Source of the DNA: Umbilicaria muhlenbergii
Lineage: Eukaryota; Ascomycota; Lecanoromycetes; Umbilicariales; Umbilicariaceae
Assembly: GCA_000611775.1 (NCBI GenBank)
Contig: KK106981.1
Span: 9,523,973 to 9,587,972, forward strand
Direction of reading: 5' to 3'
DNA length: 64,000 nt
Shown piece after piece: positions 47,558 to 57,536 of this stretch. Positions within the stretch are counted from its first letter, which is position 1; the number at the start of each line of letters is the position of its first letter. The translations under genes were made by a program, and so were the position numbers. The notes under the pieces were generated by a model, which was not told the DNA's origin, ran no database searches, and saw nothing but the letters and a program-made list of their open reading frames with translations.

Positions 47558-48273
47558 TCTCTGAGCAGTAAATGAGCTCATACAAATCTTACACTTTAAA
47601 TAACTATTATACCTTCATGAATAATAAGAAACTTTTTATTGAAAAGTTTTAAATCTCTTTATTCTGTACACTTTACAAACTAAAGATTTCTTCATAAGTT
47701 TTAATTTGCAATAGTTATGAATTAAAAAACTTTGAACTAATTATAAATATATTAGCATATTGAATAACTATTGCGCTTTTATACTGATGATATAACTTTC
47801 AGTTTATAAGTTGTAGAGAAGAAGCTATTAAACAGTTCTATAACTTAAAGTTTTTTTATAACTGTTGTTGTTAAAAAGTTACATTGAATTCAAACTTTCA
47901 GTGATGAAAATCACAACATTAAGAAACTGACTTTTAATGACTTTTTGAATAACTCAACAACAACAACACATAAAAAAAAACTTTGTATAAGAAAACTCTT
48001 AAACAGCTTATTCTCTACAACTTATAAACTGAAAGCTATATCATCAGTATAAAAGCGCAATAGTTATTCAATATGCTAATATATTTATAATTAATTAAAA
48101 GTTTTTTAATTCATAACTATTACAAATTAAAACTTATGAAGAAATCTGTAGTTTGTAAAGTGTACAGAATAAAAAGATTTAAAACTTTTCAATAAAAAGT
48201 TCCTTATTATTCATGAAGGTATAATAGTCATTTAAAGTGTAAGATTTGTATGAGCTCATTTACTGCTCAAAGA
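47558..48273. mobile_element. Fold-back element with ~340-bp inverted arms
   Basis: The left arm starts near TCTCTGAGCAGTAAATGAGC and the right arm is its near-complete reverse complement ending GCTCATTTACTGCTCAAAGA. The arms contain TATTAGCATATTGAATAACT and GCGCTTTTATACTGATGATA in both orientations. The loop is about 60-80 bp. It is very AT-rich and codes for nothing. No target duplication could be fixed by eye. Confidence 0.85.
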
Positions 48274-48966
48274 TACTTATTATAAGTTTTACTGTTATTA
48301 TAACACTGTGTGTGTACTTGTTTAAACAATTGTTTTAATAACTGTTTTTTTATCACAAAATTTTGATGTTCTGCTCAAGATTTAAGGTTGAGCTCAAAGC
48401 GCTCAGAGGGTGCTAAGAGTGACTGTTAACTGAGACATGAGATCAGAAGCTCAGAGCGCTCAAAGTGTTAAAAACTAACTCAAAGTTAACTTGCTAAATT
48501 GCTGATGATGGCTTCACTACTCTATGCTCATTTAAGCATAGTTAGAATTAGCTACTATATAGCAGGCTTCAACATCACTAGTAGTAATCAATCCTTTTAT
48601 CACTCATAGAACATGTACAACACTGAGTTACAGTTGTATGTAGTCATATCATGCAGAATGCTCACTTTCATCCTTTCTTTCACAATTAAGTCTTAGGGTT
48701 CAACCAGGCTTAGTGTAGAAACCTATATATAACAGGCCTCAACATGTAAACCTGCTAAAAGAAATTCATATGAACCTTAATGAGGTTGTGATAATGTGCA
48801 GAGCTGACAGTCTGCATTGTTGTGTGCTGTATACACTCTGTCATAGTACAGTCACTCAATCAATTACTGCTACAACATCACAGTCTACAGTCATAAAGTT
48901 CATTAATTAAAATATTGTAAAATTATTTCATTTCTATTTTATCAGTTTATTGAGTTATTAAATATA
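48274..48966. other. AT-rich transposon interior with LTR-like fragments
   Basis: No gene. Two stretches resemble LTR U3/R motifs of element C (CTATATAGCAGGCTTCAACATCACTAG-like near 48555-48590 and TATATATAACAGGCCTCAACATG-like near 48722-48745), suggesting diverged solo LTRs. Their ends and target duplications could not be defined. Confidence 0.45.
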
Positions 48967-49910
48967 TTACAACAACTTCTTCTTCTCTTCTTGATGCTCT
49001 GACTTCTCTGCATCACTATCCTCAATCACCCTATCTAATGATTAAATCATAATAGTTATATGTATGACAGATTAAACTTACAAATCATCTTCCTCTGTCT
49101 CAATATCAGCCTGCTCATCACGCAGTAGAGTGCCCTCAAACTCATTTCTTAATTGATCAGTGAGTGAGGCTGATCTTCAGTCCTGAGGGCGGGGGTGAAG
49201 AGAGGGGGTGATGAAGAGAGGGGGTGATGAAGTGTGATGAGCAGCATGAGGCTCACTCTTCTTGATCATGAATGAAGGCAGGTATTCAGACCTCAAATTC
49301 AGGATGATTTAAGGCAGACGCAGATGTAGACGCAGATGCAGCAGAGGCAGAAGCAGAGATGACATTTAAAAGAACAGAGCCTTCACTGTAAATGATGTTT
49401 AATTTATTTATCAATTGAATTGTCATACAACATAAAATTATGACTTACTATGTCAACAGTACGCAGCCTTGTGATTTCACACACAATTACTGCAGGCACT
49501 GTCTGCAATCTTCAGTATTCCCCCCCTGCACTCATCAAATGAGGGTCTTTGAGTGGCACAGTGATGACAAGAGATCAGTGCTTGTCCTCTTGACTGAGTG
49601 ATCAGAGCCTGACCACGGGAGGTATGATACTGCTCAATTTAAGCTGCAGTGACAACATCATTGTCAATCAAAATTATGTTCTGATTTGAATAACTAAGGA
49701 AATGAACAAGTGCAGTCTCAACATATGAGAGCAGCTATGAACAAGTCAGTATAGAATTATAATATTGTATAAAAAGTAAACAAAGACTTACTCAGGCTCA
49801 AGATGTAAGAATTCAGCCTGAAGTGATCAGCAGAGCATCAGCAGGTGAAATTATGATTATTTAGTTCTTGAAATCACTGATACTCAAGCTGTTTTTCACT
49901 CACGAGGCAT
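48967..49910 (-). pseudogene. DUF3716-like cysteine-rich protein, decayed cargo gene
   Basis: Minus strand, starting at Met 49910 (MPRE) and ending TAA at 48969-48967. Probable introns lie near 49797-49735 (GTAAGT start), 49450-49390 (GTAAGT...TTTACAG) and 49085-49030. Readable parts: LQAEFLHLEPE; SYSNQNIILIDNDVVTAA; then RGQALITQSRGQALISC, HHC, SFDECRGG, IADSACSNCV and NHKAAYC. That Cys spacing fits DUF3716, a fungal zinc-finger-like domain of unknown function. A Ser/Ala linker and an acidic tail (LRNEFEGTLLRDEQADIETE) follow. TGA codons replace Arg or Trp at several places. It is cargo of the outer transposon, opposite in direction to the transposase. Its function is unknown. Confidence 0.6.
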
Positions 49911-50105
49911 TGTGACTGCAGACTAGGGTTGACTAGATATGTATGATTGATTGAGACAGTCAAGTTAGTTGTTTTCAGGTTGTATGTCTCAGAAAGCACT
50001 CACCGCTGACCTTATAATAAACCGTATGATGATTCATTATTCACTTTACATGAATACATGACTTTGTGGTCGTGGATTATGACTACGACTGTGTGAAAGC
50101 CAGGT

Positions 50106-50172
50106 GAATTCAAAGTTCCAAAGTCTGATTTTCCACTTCACCAAATCAATGTTCTATTTTAGTAGTTTATCA
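50106..50172 (-). repeat. Decayed inner copy of the terminal repeat
   Basis: Read on minus this begins TGATAAACTACTAAAATAG and continues with GATTTGGTGAAGTGGAAAAT. That is a hypermutated form of the TIR segment TGACAAAGTACCAAAATAG and following. It lacks the first ~14 bases of the TIR and abuts the intact 221-bp right repeat. Confidence 0.8.
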
Positions 50173-50393
50173 CTCCTTGAAGAGCTCTAGATTGATCTGA
50201 GATTGAGGCATGTTGTCGTACAATAAAGAAAGAAAGGTTTAGGGTTGTTGATTGATTCTCTAAATCCTAAGGTTCCAAATTCCCATTTTCCGATTTTCCA
50301 TTTTCGCCAAATCCCATTTTCCCATTTTCCCATTTTCCATTTTCGCCAAATCGATTTTCTATTTTGGTACTTTGTCACGTATCGTCCGCCGTA
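50173..50393 (-). repeat. Right terminal inverted repeat (221 bp)
   Basis: Inverted partner of 8407-8619. It carries the transposase start codon and first codons in inverted orientation, with one extra GAAAATGG unit. It is free of the C-to-T damage seen immediately inside it. Confidence 0.95.
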
Positions 50394-50398
50394 GAGCA
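50394..50398. repeat. Target-site duplication GAGCA (right)
   Basis: Matches 8402-8406. The empty site would read CTACGAGCACTTAGATT. Confidence 0.85.
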
Positions 50399-52739
50399 CT
50401 TAGATTTTTCGCTTCGTAGCACACACAATTCATTTATTATCAACCACATGAATACCTACTTACCCGGAGGGCTATCGTCACCCATGCCGGCCATCCAGCC
50501 GTCCTAAGGGTCGGTGCTGCACTTCGCTTTCACCGACTGGGTGCTCTATGGGACTACTGCCCAAGAGCACACAAAAGGCGGCACAACCGCACTCGTGGCA
50601 CAATGCGGTTCTCAGTTGAGGAATGCTTGCGATCTGGGGAACGCAGTCCCAAAGAGGGGTTGCTTGCGATACGGCATCGTTGTCGACTTGAATCCTACTT
50701 TCCAGAGTACGCCTCCCAAAGTGACCAGAGCCGTGCTCGCTGACTTTCGATCGGTTCGACGGGATTTCAATCCAAAGTCTTTGATGTCCCTGTGAGGAGT
50801 GGGAGACTTTCAATTGTCTCTTGTCACGAGGTCCCATCTCCCGACGCCTCTACCCCCAAGGATGATGCTGAAGGCAGAGAGGGACATATAATAAACCCAC
50901 AACGCTCATCATGTGCCGACAAAACTCCTGGCAGCGACCTACACATCCACAGGCGGTCCTCCCAGAGCTATCAAGTGGATCATCCGGATATACTGGTCTA
51001 AACATCGCTGCTGAGCATGGAGATCTGCAATAGGTGAAGATGGGCGACTTCGAAGATGAGACGGGCTTGTTTGTCGAGTTAGAGGCCATAGAAACAGATT
51101 GATGGGGTCCGTTAATATATTCAATGGGTAGTACTTATCTAGAGGCCGCTGATTGAATAGAATGCAGCGCGAAGCTCTGGAGGGGTCACCAAAAGGCTCA
51201 ATACCTTGTACTCAGTATGGATTCGAAAGTAGAGTGCTTCTGCTCCCTTTCGCTTTTCGGCACCAGACCTTTCTAGCACAGAGTACACGAGTTTACTAGT
51301 GGACGACTATCAGGCCAGCCGACCGTTCTATGATGTAATATCTCCTCTTTCGAAGGCACGGCGTGTCATGCTATCAGGCGGAATGGTATAAGATATTCTG
51401 CAACTCGTTTTGGTACCTCATTGTGACGGAGCTTTGTATCCTGTTCCATTCAGAGAACGACTAGATTGCTCCCCAGTAATGGCCCGCATTAAGATATCAT
51501 GCCATGAGCGCGCCTTACCAGCTGGCGTTGAGAAGAATGAGGCATCTTTTTGCGGACGGTAGAGAAGAGCTTCACAACAAATCTGCAGTGATTCAAGTAG
51601 GGATTGTGGACAAGCTTGCTCTGCCGCTGCTCCTACCTTGTTCTATCTCACATATATACTGCATCGCTCAAGGAATACTAATACCCGGGTGGAGAGGGTT
51701 CGTTTCTTGGGAGCGGTCGCCTCTACTGTGGCTTTAGCACTCATGGAGTAAGGCATTTGTTCTTGTACGAGGCGGCACCGCCCCCTTCTCAGGTCTACAC
51801 ATAATCGCAAATAAAGTACAACCAATTGACCGCCTAACCGCCTTATGATACCCGCGACGTATGCATCGATTCTTAGCTTCTACGGGATAAGGTATGACCA
51901 GAAATGTGAGGTTATACGGTTTCACGGTTTGCATTTTTCAACCTAAAGGATCAAGCTTGCAGAAAACAATCGAAGAAAGCAAAGATCATAGCCATGCCTT
52001 CAGTTACTCCACATTGTTGTTTTATCAATGTGTTTGAATTTAAGTGCTATGTCTGACCACAACTACAGTATTCTGATTGGTTTCTTTATGTCCTATCAAT
52101 GACAGGCATTGGCTAGAAGACTCAATTCCTTTAAACGTCTCACGATCTGTACCTTGTGTTGCGGCAGCCTGCAGTCACTTGTGGAGGCTGATGCGGAGTC
52201 TCGCATACCTAAGGCAATTATCGGAGCTTAGGCCAGATTGAGGTGAGCTGAATTAATAAGTACTGCGGCCGGCGGCGCTTGAAGAGGCATCACTGCACCA
52301 GTAATTTGGGGAAGCCACCCCCCTGCTGAGGATTGGGCTCTGCCGGGGGTGCTTAATTCTCCTAAGCGGACCAACAGCTGATCTTTATAAGTTGCCACAT
52401 TTGGAGCGGTTCCCGCGTGGGGGCTGACCAGGTCCGTGGCTGCGCCCCAAGACCAAATTGATGGCTTTGCAGTGGGGCCCGTGTTTTTGACATATGTGAG
52501 GCTGAACTTTTGTCTGCCTGATTGTCTGATTGCCTGGCTGTTCCTATTATGGTGGTTGAGATTGGAAAATCACAATTGCTGCTTGCACTTGGTGGTGCTC
52601 AGCCTCTCAGCCATCTCTGGCCTTATCATTGATGGTCAATTGCCGCCAGATTGATAAATGAGAAGAGGGTAGCTCCCCGCAGGTGCTACTGGAGATCATT
52701 GCTTTCACCAGTCAACATCTACCATATTACGACCCAGTC
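50399..52739. other. Unique sequence, no recognisable gene
   Basis: CpG-normal sequence with overlapping short frames on both strands (the longest at 50478-50837 minus) and no family match. The final part is the upstream region of the caspase-domain gene, including an alternative in-frame start at 52683. Confidence 0.5.
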
Positions 52740-54082
52740 ATGGAACAGCACATGGTTAAAACACAGATTATCGGCGGCCAAACAATCGTATCTGGAAACT
52801 GCCCAGGTCTGGCAACTTCGAACAGTACTTCCTCCGGCGGTGATTTCTCTCCAGAAAGCAGAAGCGTTTCTGAGGAGGATAATCTGCGCATGCAGCTTTC
52901 GTTTGATGGTTTCATCAGCAAGTCTATGGAGATACCAGATCAGTATCAAAAGGTTACAGTCAATGTCATATCATGGTGTGAAGAGCTCGATGAGCTTAAA
53001 TGTGAGGAAGAGGTGCGCATCTTGGACCAATGCTTGAACTGACTGGTACTAACAACATCCAGGTGCGAGAGCTGTCTAAGCTCTTTCGTGAGGATTTCCG
53101 ATTCCAAGTAGAGAGCACCCTGCTCAACGATGCAAAGCCTCCTCAACACCAGTTGAACGCAGCAGTCCACAACTTCGTTCTCAAGCATGATGGCCCCAAT
53201 AACCTTTTGCTGATCTATTATGGGGGACACGGTCTCTTCGATGAAAAAGCAAGGCAGCTTATTCTGGCAGGGTTGGTTTATATTACTACAATGTAATACC
53301 GGTTCCTGACTGACAACATGAGCAGATCGGACGGCGGAGTTACGTCTTCGGCAACGCACGCCACAAACGCCTCGCAGCGGCACAAAGCGATCGCAAAGTG
53401 GAACACGGCAGAAAAGGCGCTTTTAGACGGTGTTCAGGGTGATGTTCTTGGCATCTTTGACTGTTGTTACGCTAGCGACATGCAACGCAGTCTCGGATTT
53501 GGAACCACGGCATATGAGATGCTTGCCGCGAGCAATAGGAACACTACAACACCAGGACCCGGGCCGAAGTCCTTCACCGGGGATCTGATACTATCGTTGA
53601 GGGAGCTCCTCAAAGAGCGCAACGGGGATCCTTTTACTACCTATGATCTGTTGAGTAAGATCACTCCTAAGAGGCCTGACGGACTAGAGCCAGCCTTGCT
53701 CAATCGTCGATTCAGCATAGATGTCGCGTTCCCGAGCCGTCATATTCTCATCGCTCCACATAAAGACCAAGTGCCAACCCGGCCTGAAGACTTCTTCAAT
53801 TGCTATCCAGATGCGTCCAATCTCACCTTGACTTTTGAACTCGGCCTCCGTTCGCTGGAGGAAAAGCAACTTGAGCGCTTGGCGAAATCCTTACCTGGTG
53901 TGTTCAAACAAGCAAAGATACCTCTTCGACGGGTGCACTGGAGGGCTATCGAGGCGCGTACCAGTCTCCACAGTACAGCAGTTGCCATGAGAGGCATCTC
54001 GACATTCTCTCGTAGTCTTCACCGAGTACGGAAGAACAAAGCTAGTAGACAGGCGGCCTCATCGTCAAAGACCGCGAGATAG
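52740..54082 (+). CDS. Caspase-domain (peptidase C14) protein, three exons
   Basis: Exons 52740-53012, 53063-53271 and 53326-54082, with introns of 50 bp (GTGCGC...CAG, unusual donor) and 54 bp (GTTGGT...CAG, with CTGAC). The sum is 1239 nt, 412 aa, in frame. The caspase fold is recognised by ISWCEELDELKCEEEV, FREDFRFQVE, LLLIYYGGHG with the catalytic His near residue 147, GDVLGIFDCCYA with the catalytic Cys near residue 208, and SFTGDLILSLRELLKE. A basic helix (VHWRAIEAR) lies toward the C-terminus. Fungal proteins of this type are short caspase-like hydrolases, often fused to or partnered with NLR-type sensors; here no sensor domain is attached. The start is chosen at the Met before EQHMVK; an in-frame upstream start exists. 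Substrate unknown. Confidence 0.82.
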
Positions 54083-55402
54083 CCATTGGGCCCAAGGGTA
54101 ATGTTGACGAGCACTCTACGCCTGCGTTTTCGAGACGCTCAACAAGCCCGCTGCCACTTCAGTGCCTCGTTAGGTTTGGACATCTTCTGGGCAAGAGGCG
54201 TTTCAGCGTCGGCAACTGGACAAGAATGCGCGGATAACGAACGCAGAAACGAAGATGGGAAGCCTTCTATCCCAAGTTTAGGGCGTTTCTACCAACAATG
54301 GGAGAGTGCAACTGTAAGATCATAAACGAACTATAAATGCTTCCTAAGAATTTCCCTTTCGTCGGCGCTGTTTTGGAGGTTTCCATTCTCGTTGGCGTCT
54401 GTTCAAACCCAAGATGGTTACATACTTCGCTTGGCGTTCTAGAGGTTGTCTGCTATTACTGACCATAATTGCAATGTCTTTTCAACGCTTTGGGACATAG
54501 AACAAGTACTGGATCTAAAGAAAGCGCCAGCAGAATATTGGCTGCTGGAACCCGACACAGAGAGGAGTGGCTTTCCGCAGGGACAGTCACTTAACCATTC
54601 AACAAGTTAACCCTCTGAACATGCTCTTGACCGTGTGGCGTACAGCTTGCGTGGTGTACACCCGTACGATCATAAATAAACCCATCCCATACATAATTCT
54701 GCGGCGTCGCTTAGTTGCCTCCATTTAGGTGCCTATCAGTATCGGCAGCATCTGGCTGTCATTGGTTCGAGTATATCAACCTACGATCTTCCCCATTGGA
54801 ACATGCAAGTGATAAACACGGGTAAGGACGCCCGGCACGTCATGACACGAAAACGAGTGGACTGTGCTCTCGATCGATGAGGCTCTTGTGCCGCATAGAC
54901 AACGACTACACGGGCGTATCCTGGAGCACCTTCAGCCTGGTGCCGCCGATTGTAACGTGACACAGTCCTGCTTTCTGATCGCCCCGTAGTTTATAGCTCG
55001 TCTTATCTCCCGGATTTCGTAGGCTTTTCGCAAGGCAGTTTTTCAGAAAATCCGCCAGTCCTATCGGCAACCATTATCAACGCAAAACAATACTGTCGTT
55101 GCCTCAGGCATACCTGCGCTAGCACTGCCACCTCAGGCAACGATAAGCAAGTACAGTTGGCTGCATAGCATCACTGGAGGTCCAGATAGCTGACAGCATG
55201 GAACCGGTAAGACAGCATCATCAGTGTTCCGAGGGCAATTGCGACAATACGGGTTCTTTGCCTTGTTGTTTGCTCACTACAAACAGTTGCCGTTGCCACC
55301 CCCCGATCGTACCACGGTGTTAGAATACCAAGACCCAAAGACTGTGAGAGACCTTGTAATTGTGTTTGAATTTTTGCGGCACGGCTGAACCAAATTCGGC
55401 AG
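54083..55402. other. Intergenic, no recognisable gene
   Basis: Only short frames without resemblance to known families. Part may be 3' untranslated region of the caspase gene or the missing first exon of the small ORF that follows. Confidence 0.45.
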
Positions 55403-55639
55403 TATCATCAAAAGTTTGAGAAAGGCGATAAGGTGCATCTCAGCGTTCGAGAAAACGGCATTCGTCGCGCCATCGTGCTTGTGATTGGCGAAACAAGACT
55501 CTGCACCGAAGGCAAGCGTACGTGGCGCGAATACAACCTGCAAAATGATGATGGCACGCCGTATGATGGCGGCAAGTACTACAAGGAATCCGACTTGAAG
55601 CAGTCGGGGGCCGCTTCCGGTTCGGGTAGTAAATCCTGA
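55403..55639 (+). CDS. Small hypothetical protein or 3' exon, SH3-like
   Basis: The frame is open from a CAG acceptor-like site at 55402 to TGA at 55637-55639, with no ATG inside, so it is probably the last exon of a gene whose start is unclear. The product reads FEKGDKVHLSVRENG, then TWREYNLQNDDGTPYDGGKY and a Gly/Ser tail. The KGDKVHL opening and the short beta-rich pattern recall small SH3/Tudor-like barrels, but no family can be named. CpG content is normal. Confidence 0.35.
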   Translation, partial: YHQKFEKGDKVHLSVRENGIRRAIVLVIGETRLCTEGKRTWREYNLQNDDGTPYDGGKYYKESDLKQSGAASGSGSKS

Positions 55640-55937
55640 GTCTTGACTTTTTTAACCGCCTTGTAATGTTCTTGCCTGACAGCCCAGCTGAGTTGTTTCG
55701 GGCGATGGCGTTAGTGCCCACATTTTGTGGTGGTTCGGATTTGAATTGGAAACAGTTGGTCTGGAGGGAGCAGGTATATTTGAGGGCTGATTCTTAGGCT
55801 ACATATACACCTTAGCGTTCACGTTCCTTTGGGATATAATAAGCGGGGTCCGATCGGCTTACTTGGTACAATATCACGGCAACTGCAGATGACTTTTAAC
55901 TGCACTATAAACTCTTTTCAAAACAATCACAGAGAGT

Positions 55938-56935
55938 ATGGCTGTAGAAACTGGAGACAAAAAATTAGACCTATGGAATCCGTTACAGAAGGACGGTGAT
56001 ACCGTGGTGCCTATGCCACAGGCAGTCTACGCGGAAAAGTCACCTATGGAATCCCCGCACTGTGTTCATAAAGAAAGCATTGCCGAAGGTCTTTCATGCC
56101 TTTCCGCATTGGCTTTGAGTATACACTTAATGTAAAGCAGAGTCAAGGCTTCGGTGGATAAGCCGAGCAAGTCTTCGGTGGAAGACGAACGGCCCAATCG
56201 ACGAACCAATCTGTCGAACATGTACGTCTACACTTCTTTACTGCCGCGCAGAGAATTAGCTGACAAGAAACAATTTTCAGTGGAGTCATATCCGGATGGT
56301 TATCCTAGATTCGCTGCATTCCAGTCCAGCGATCATAATTTCATGATATACCGCGGGTTTAGCTATCTGCATTCTCGCCTGCTCTTGTACCTGCAAGATG
56401 AAATCGCCTCCGCAGAGAAAGAACTCGACCAGATGGACAAGGACGATTCCGAGGACGGCGAATTCTACCAGACATGTTTGAGGTCTAGAGACAAAGATGA
56501 TGCTCGACCGGGCAAGCCCCGACGCGAGTTGCTCTGCACTATCAAGAATCTTTTACTTCAGTATGGTATGAAACATCCGCCTCAATGGACGAAATGAACG
56601 AATTGCTCTATGGGACTTAGTAGGCTGACATACCGTAGACGAAGTTCTCTTCAAAGCCCGGGAGATCACTTCACTTCAGAGACCCAGCGATCGCGATTAT
56701 AGAAGCGTCAAAAGATGGGTACATGGAACCAAGCCCCTCATCCCGGATGAAGAAGAGTTCATCCACTGCAAAGAAGATCTTGTCACTCTTCGTCGTGGTC
56801 GTGAGTGCGCAGGTTTTGATGGGTTCATGGAGATGCAGCAGCCTGCTAATCGCCACCCGTTACAGCTACTGTGCTGTGCTGGTGGTTTTCATCAGCAATA
56901 TCAACGGCTACCAGAACAACGCGCCTCTTCACTAA
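55938..56935 (+). pseudogene. DUF6594-type membrane protein gene, C-terminal region lost
   Basis: A possible first exon begins at ATG 55938. The main frame (56154-56565) shows the DUF6594 hallmark order: YPRFAAFQSSDHNFMIYRGF, LLYLQDEIASAEKELDQMD, CLRSRDKDDARPGK, RRELLCTIKNLLLQY. A 73-bp intron (56566-56638, GTATGA...CTGAC...TAG) rejoins DEVLFKAREITSLQRPSDRD, YRSVKRW and EDLVTLRRGRECAGFDGF. The family then normally carries a regulatory stretch and several TM helices. Here only ATRYSYCAVLVVFISNI, the last helix, remains, in another frame, so a deletion removed the rest. DUF6594 proteins are fungal membrane proteins of unknown role. A short intron at GATGG|GTTCATGG could mask the frame change, but the helices would still be missing. 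Confidence 0.6.
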
Positions 56936-57536
56936 GGCCGTGCTGGAATTTCGTTTTGGAAAGAATGTTCCGTCGTACACAGATTGAAAAGATAAGAAAG
57001 GACCGGAGTGACTAGGATTAGATTTCTTTTCAATTATGATACTTTTGGACCATTAAGGAAGGCGTGTACAGCCTTGAGAGGGGGAAGCTTTGATCGCTCG
57101 ACTAACCTCAGTCTGAGCCATCAGAGGCTCCTCAGGCCGGTCGGGCAATTTGAAGCTTAGGGTTATGAGAGTAAGCGAAGATGTCAACTTCATTTTTTTG
57201 GTTTCAAATCTTCATTCATTGCTGCTCTTCTTTGACGATTAACGACCCACTGGAATTTTCATGTTGGGAACCATTATCACGTTATTGTTTCTGCTTTATA
57301 GCTTCGCGTAATTTTCTTTCAACGTCATCATAAGTTATAAATCCTCACATCGTGCTGTAGTATATTTGATACGACAAGCCTCTGCGTAATCGTCAGGAAC
57401 AACCCTACTGTACTCAAAGATTCGCCGAAGAAACTCGTTTCAATCCAGCCAGCACTAACATTGGATCAGGTCATAATTTAAGACGGCTCCAGCTGAAAGA
57501 ACACCCATGTATAAGACAGGTCAGCAAGATCAACAA
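56936..57536. other. Intergenic, no gene seen
   Basis: AT-richer unique sequence between the DUF6594 remnant and the 3' end of the rhodopsin-domain gene. No repeats or RNA genes were recognised. Confidence 0.45.

Larger units (their letters stand above)
8407..50393. mobile_element. 42-kb nested DNA transposon with TIRs and integrase-type transposase
   Basis: The ends are inverted copies starting TACGGCGGACGATACGTGAC, 213 bp at the left and 221 bp at the right. They are flanked by GAGCA. The original cargo is a transposase gene at the left (plus), a decayed ORF at 46330-47465 (plus) and a decayed cysteine-rich gene at 48967-49910 (minus). Removing the nested insertions leaves about 5.4 kb. 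A 5-bp duplication fits an integrase-like (rve-fold) transposase. The interior is poor in CpG and full of TGA stops, whereas the ends are not. Alternative reading: the TA just inside GAGCA could be a Tc1-type TA duplication, but the transposase type and the 5-bp match argue against that. Confidence 0.85.

Noticed and set aside
48468-48622. Complete solo LTR related to element C
   Set aside because: Motifs match but neither end nor a target duplication could be fixed, so only LTR-like fragments are reported.
8407-50393. Starship or Maverick/Polinton giant element
   Set aside because: No DUF3435 tyrosine recombinase, no protein-primed polymerase, capsid or packaging genes. The size comes from nested retrotransposons, and the transposase is an rve-like DDE type.
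50187-50399. Small minus-strand ORF with WRKWKMGKWENG repeats
   Set aside because: It is a read-through of the terminal inverted repeat's GAAAATGG units; the same sequence at the left end is untranslated leader.
51700-52400. tRNA or rRNA genes in the right flank
   Set aside because: No convincing cloverleaf or conserved rRNA segment could be read on either strand.
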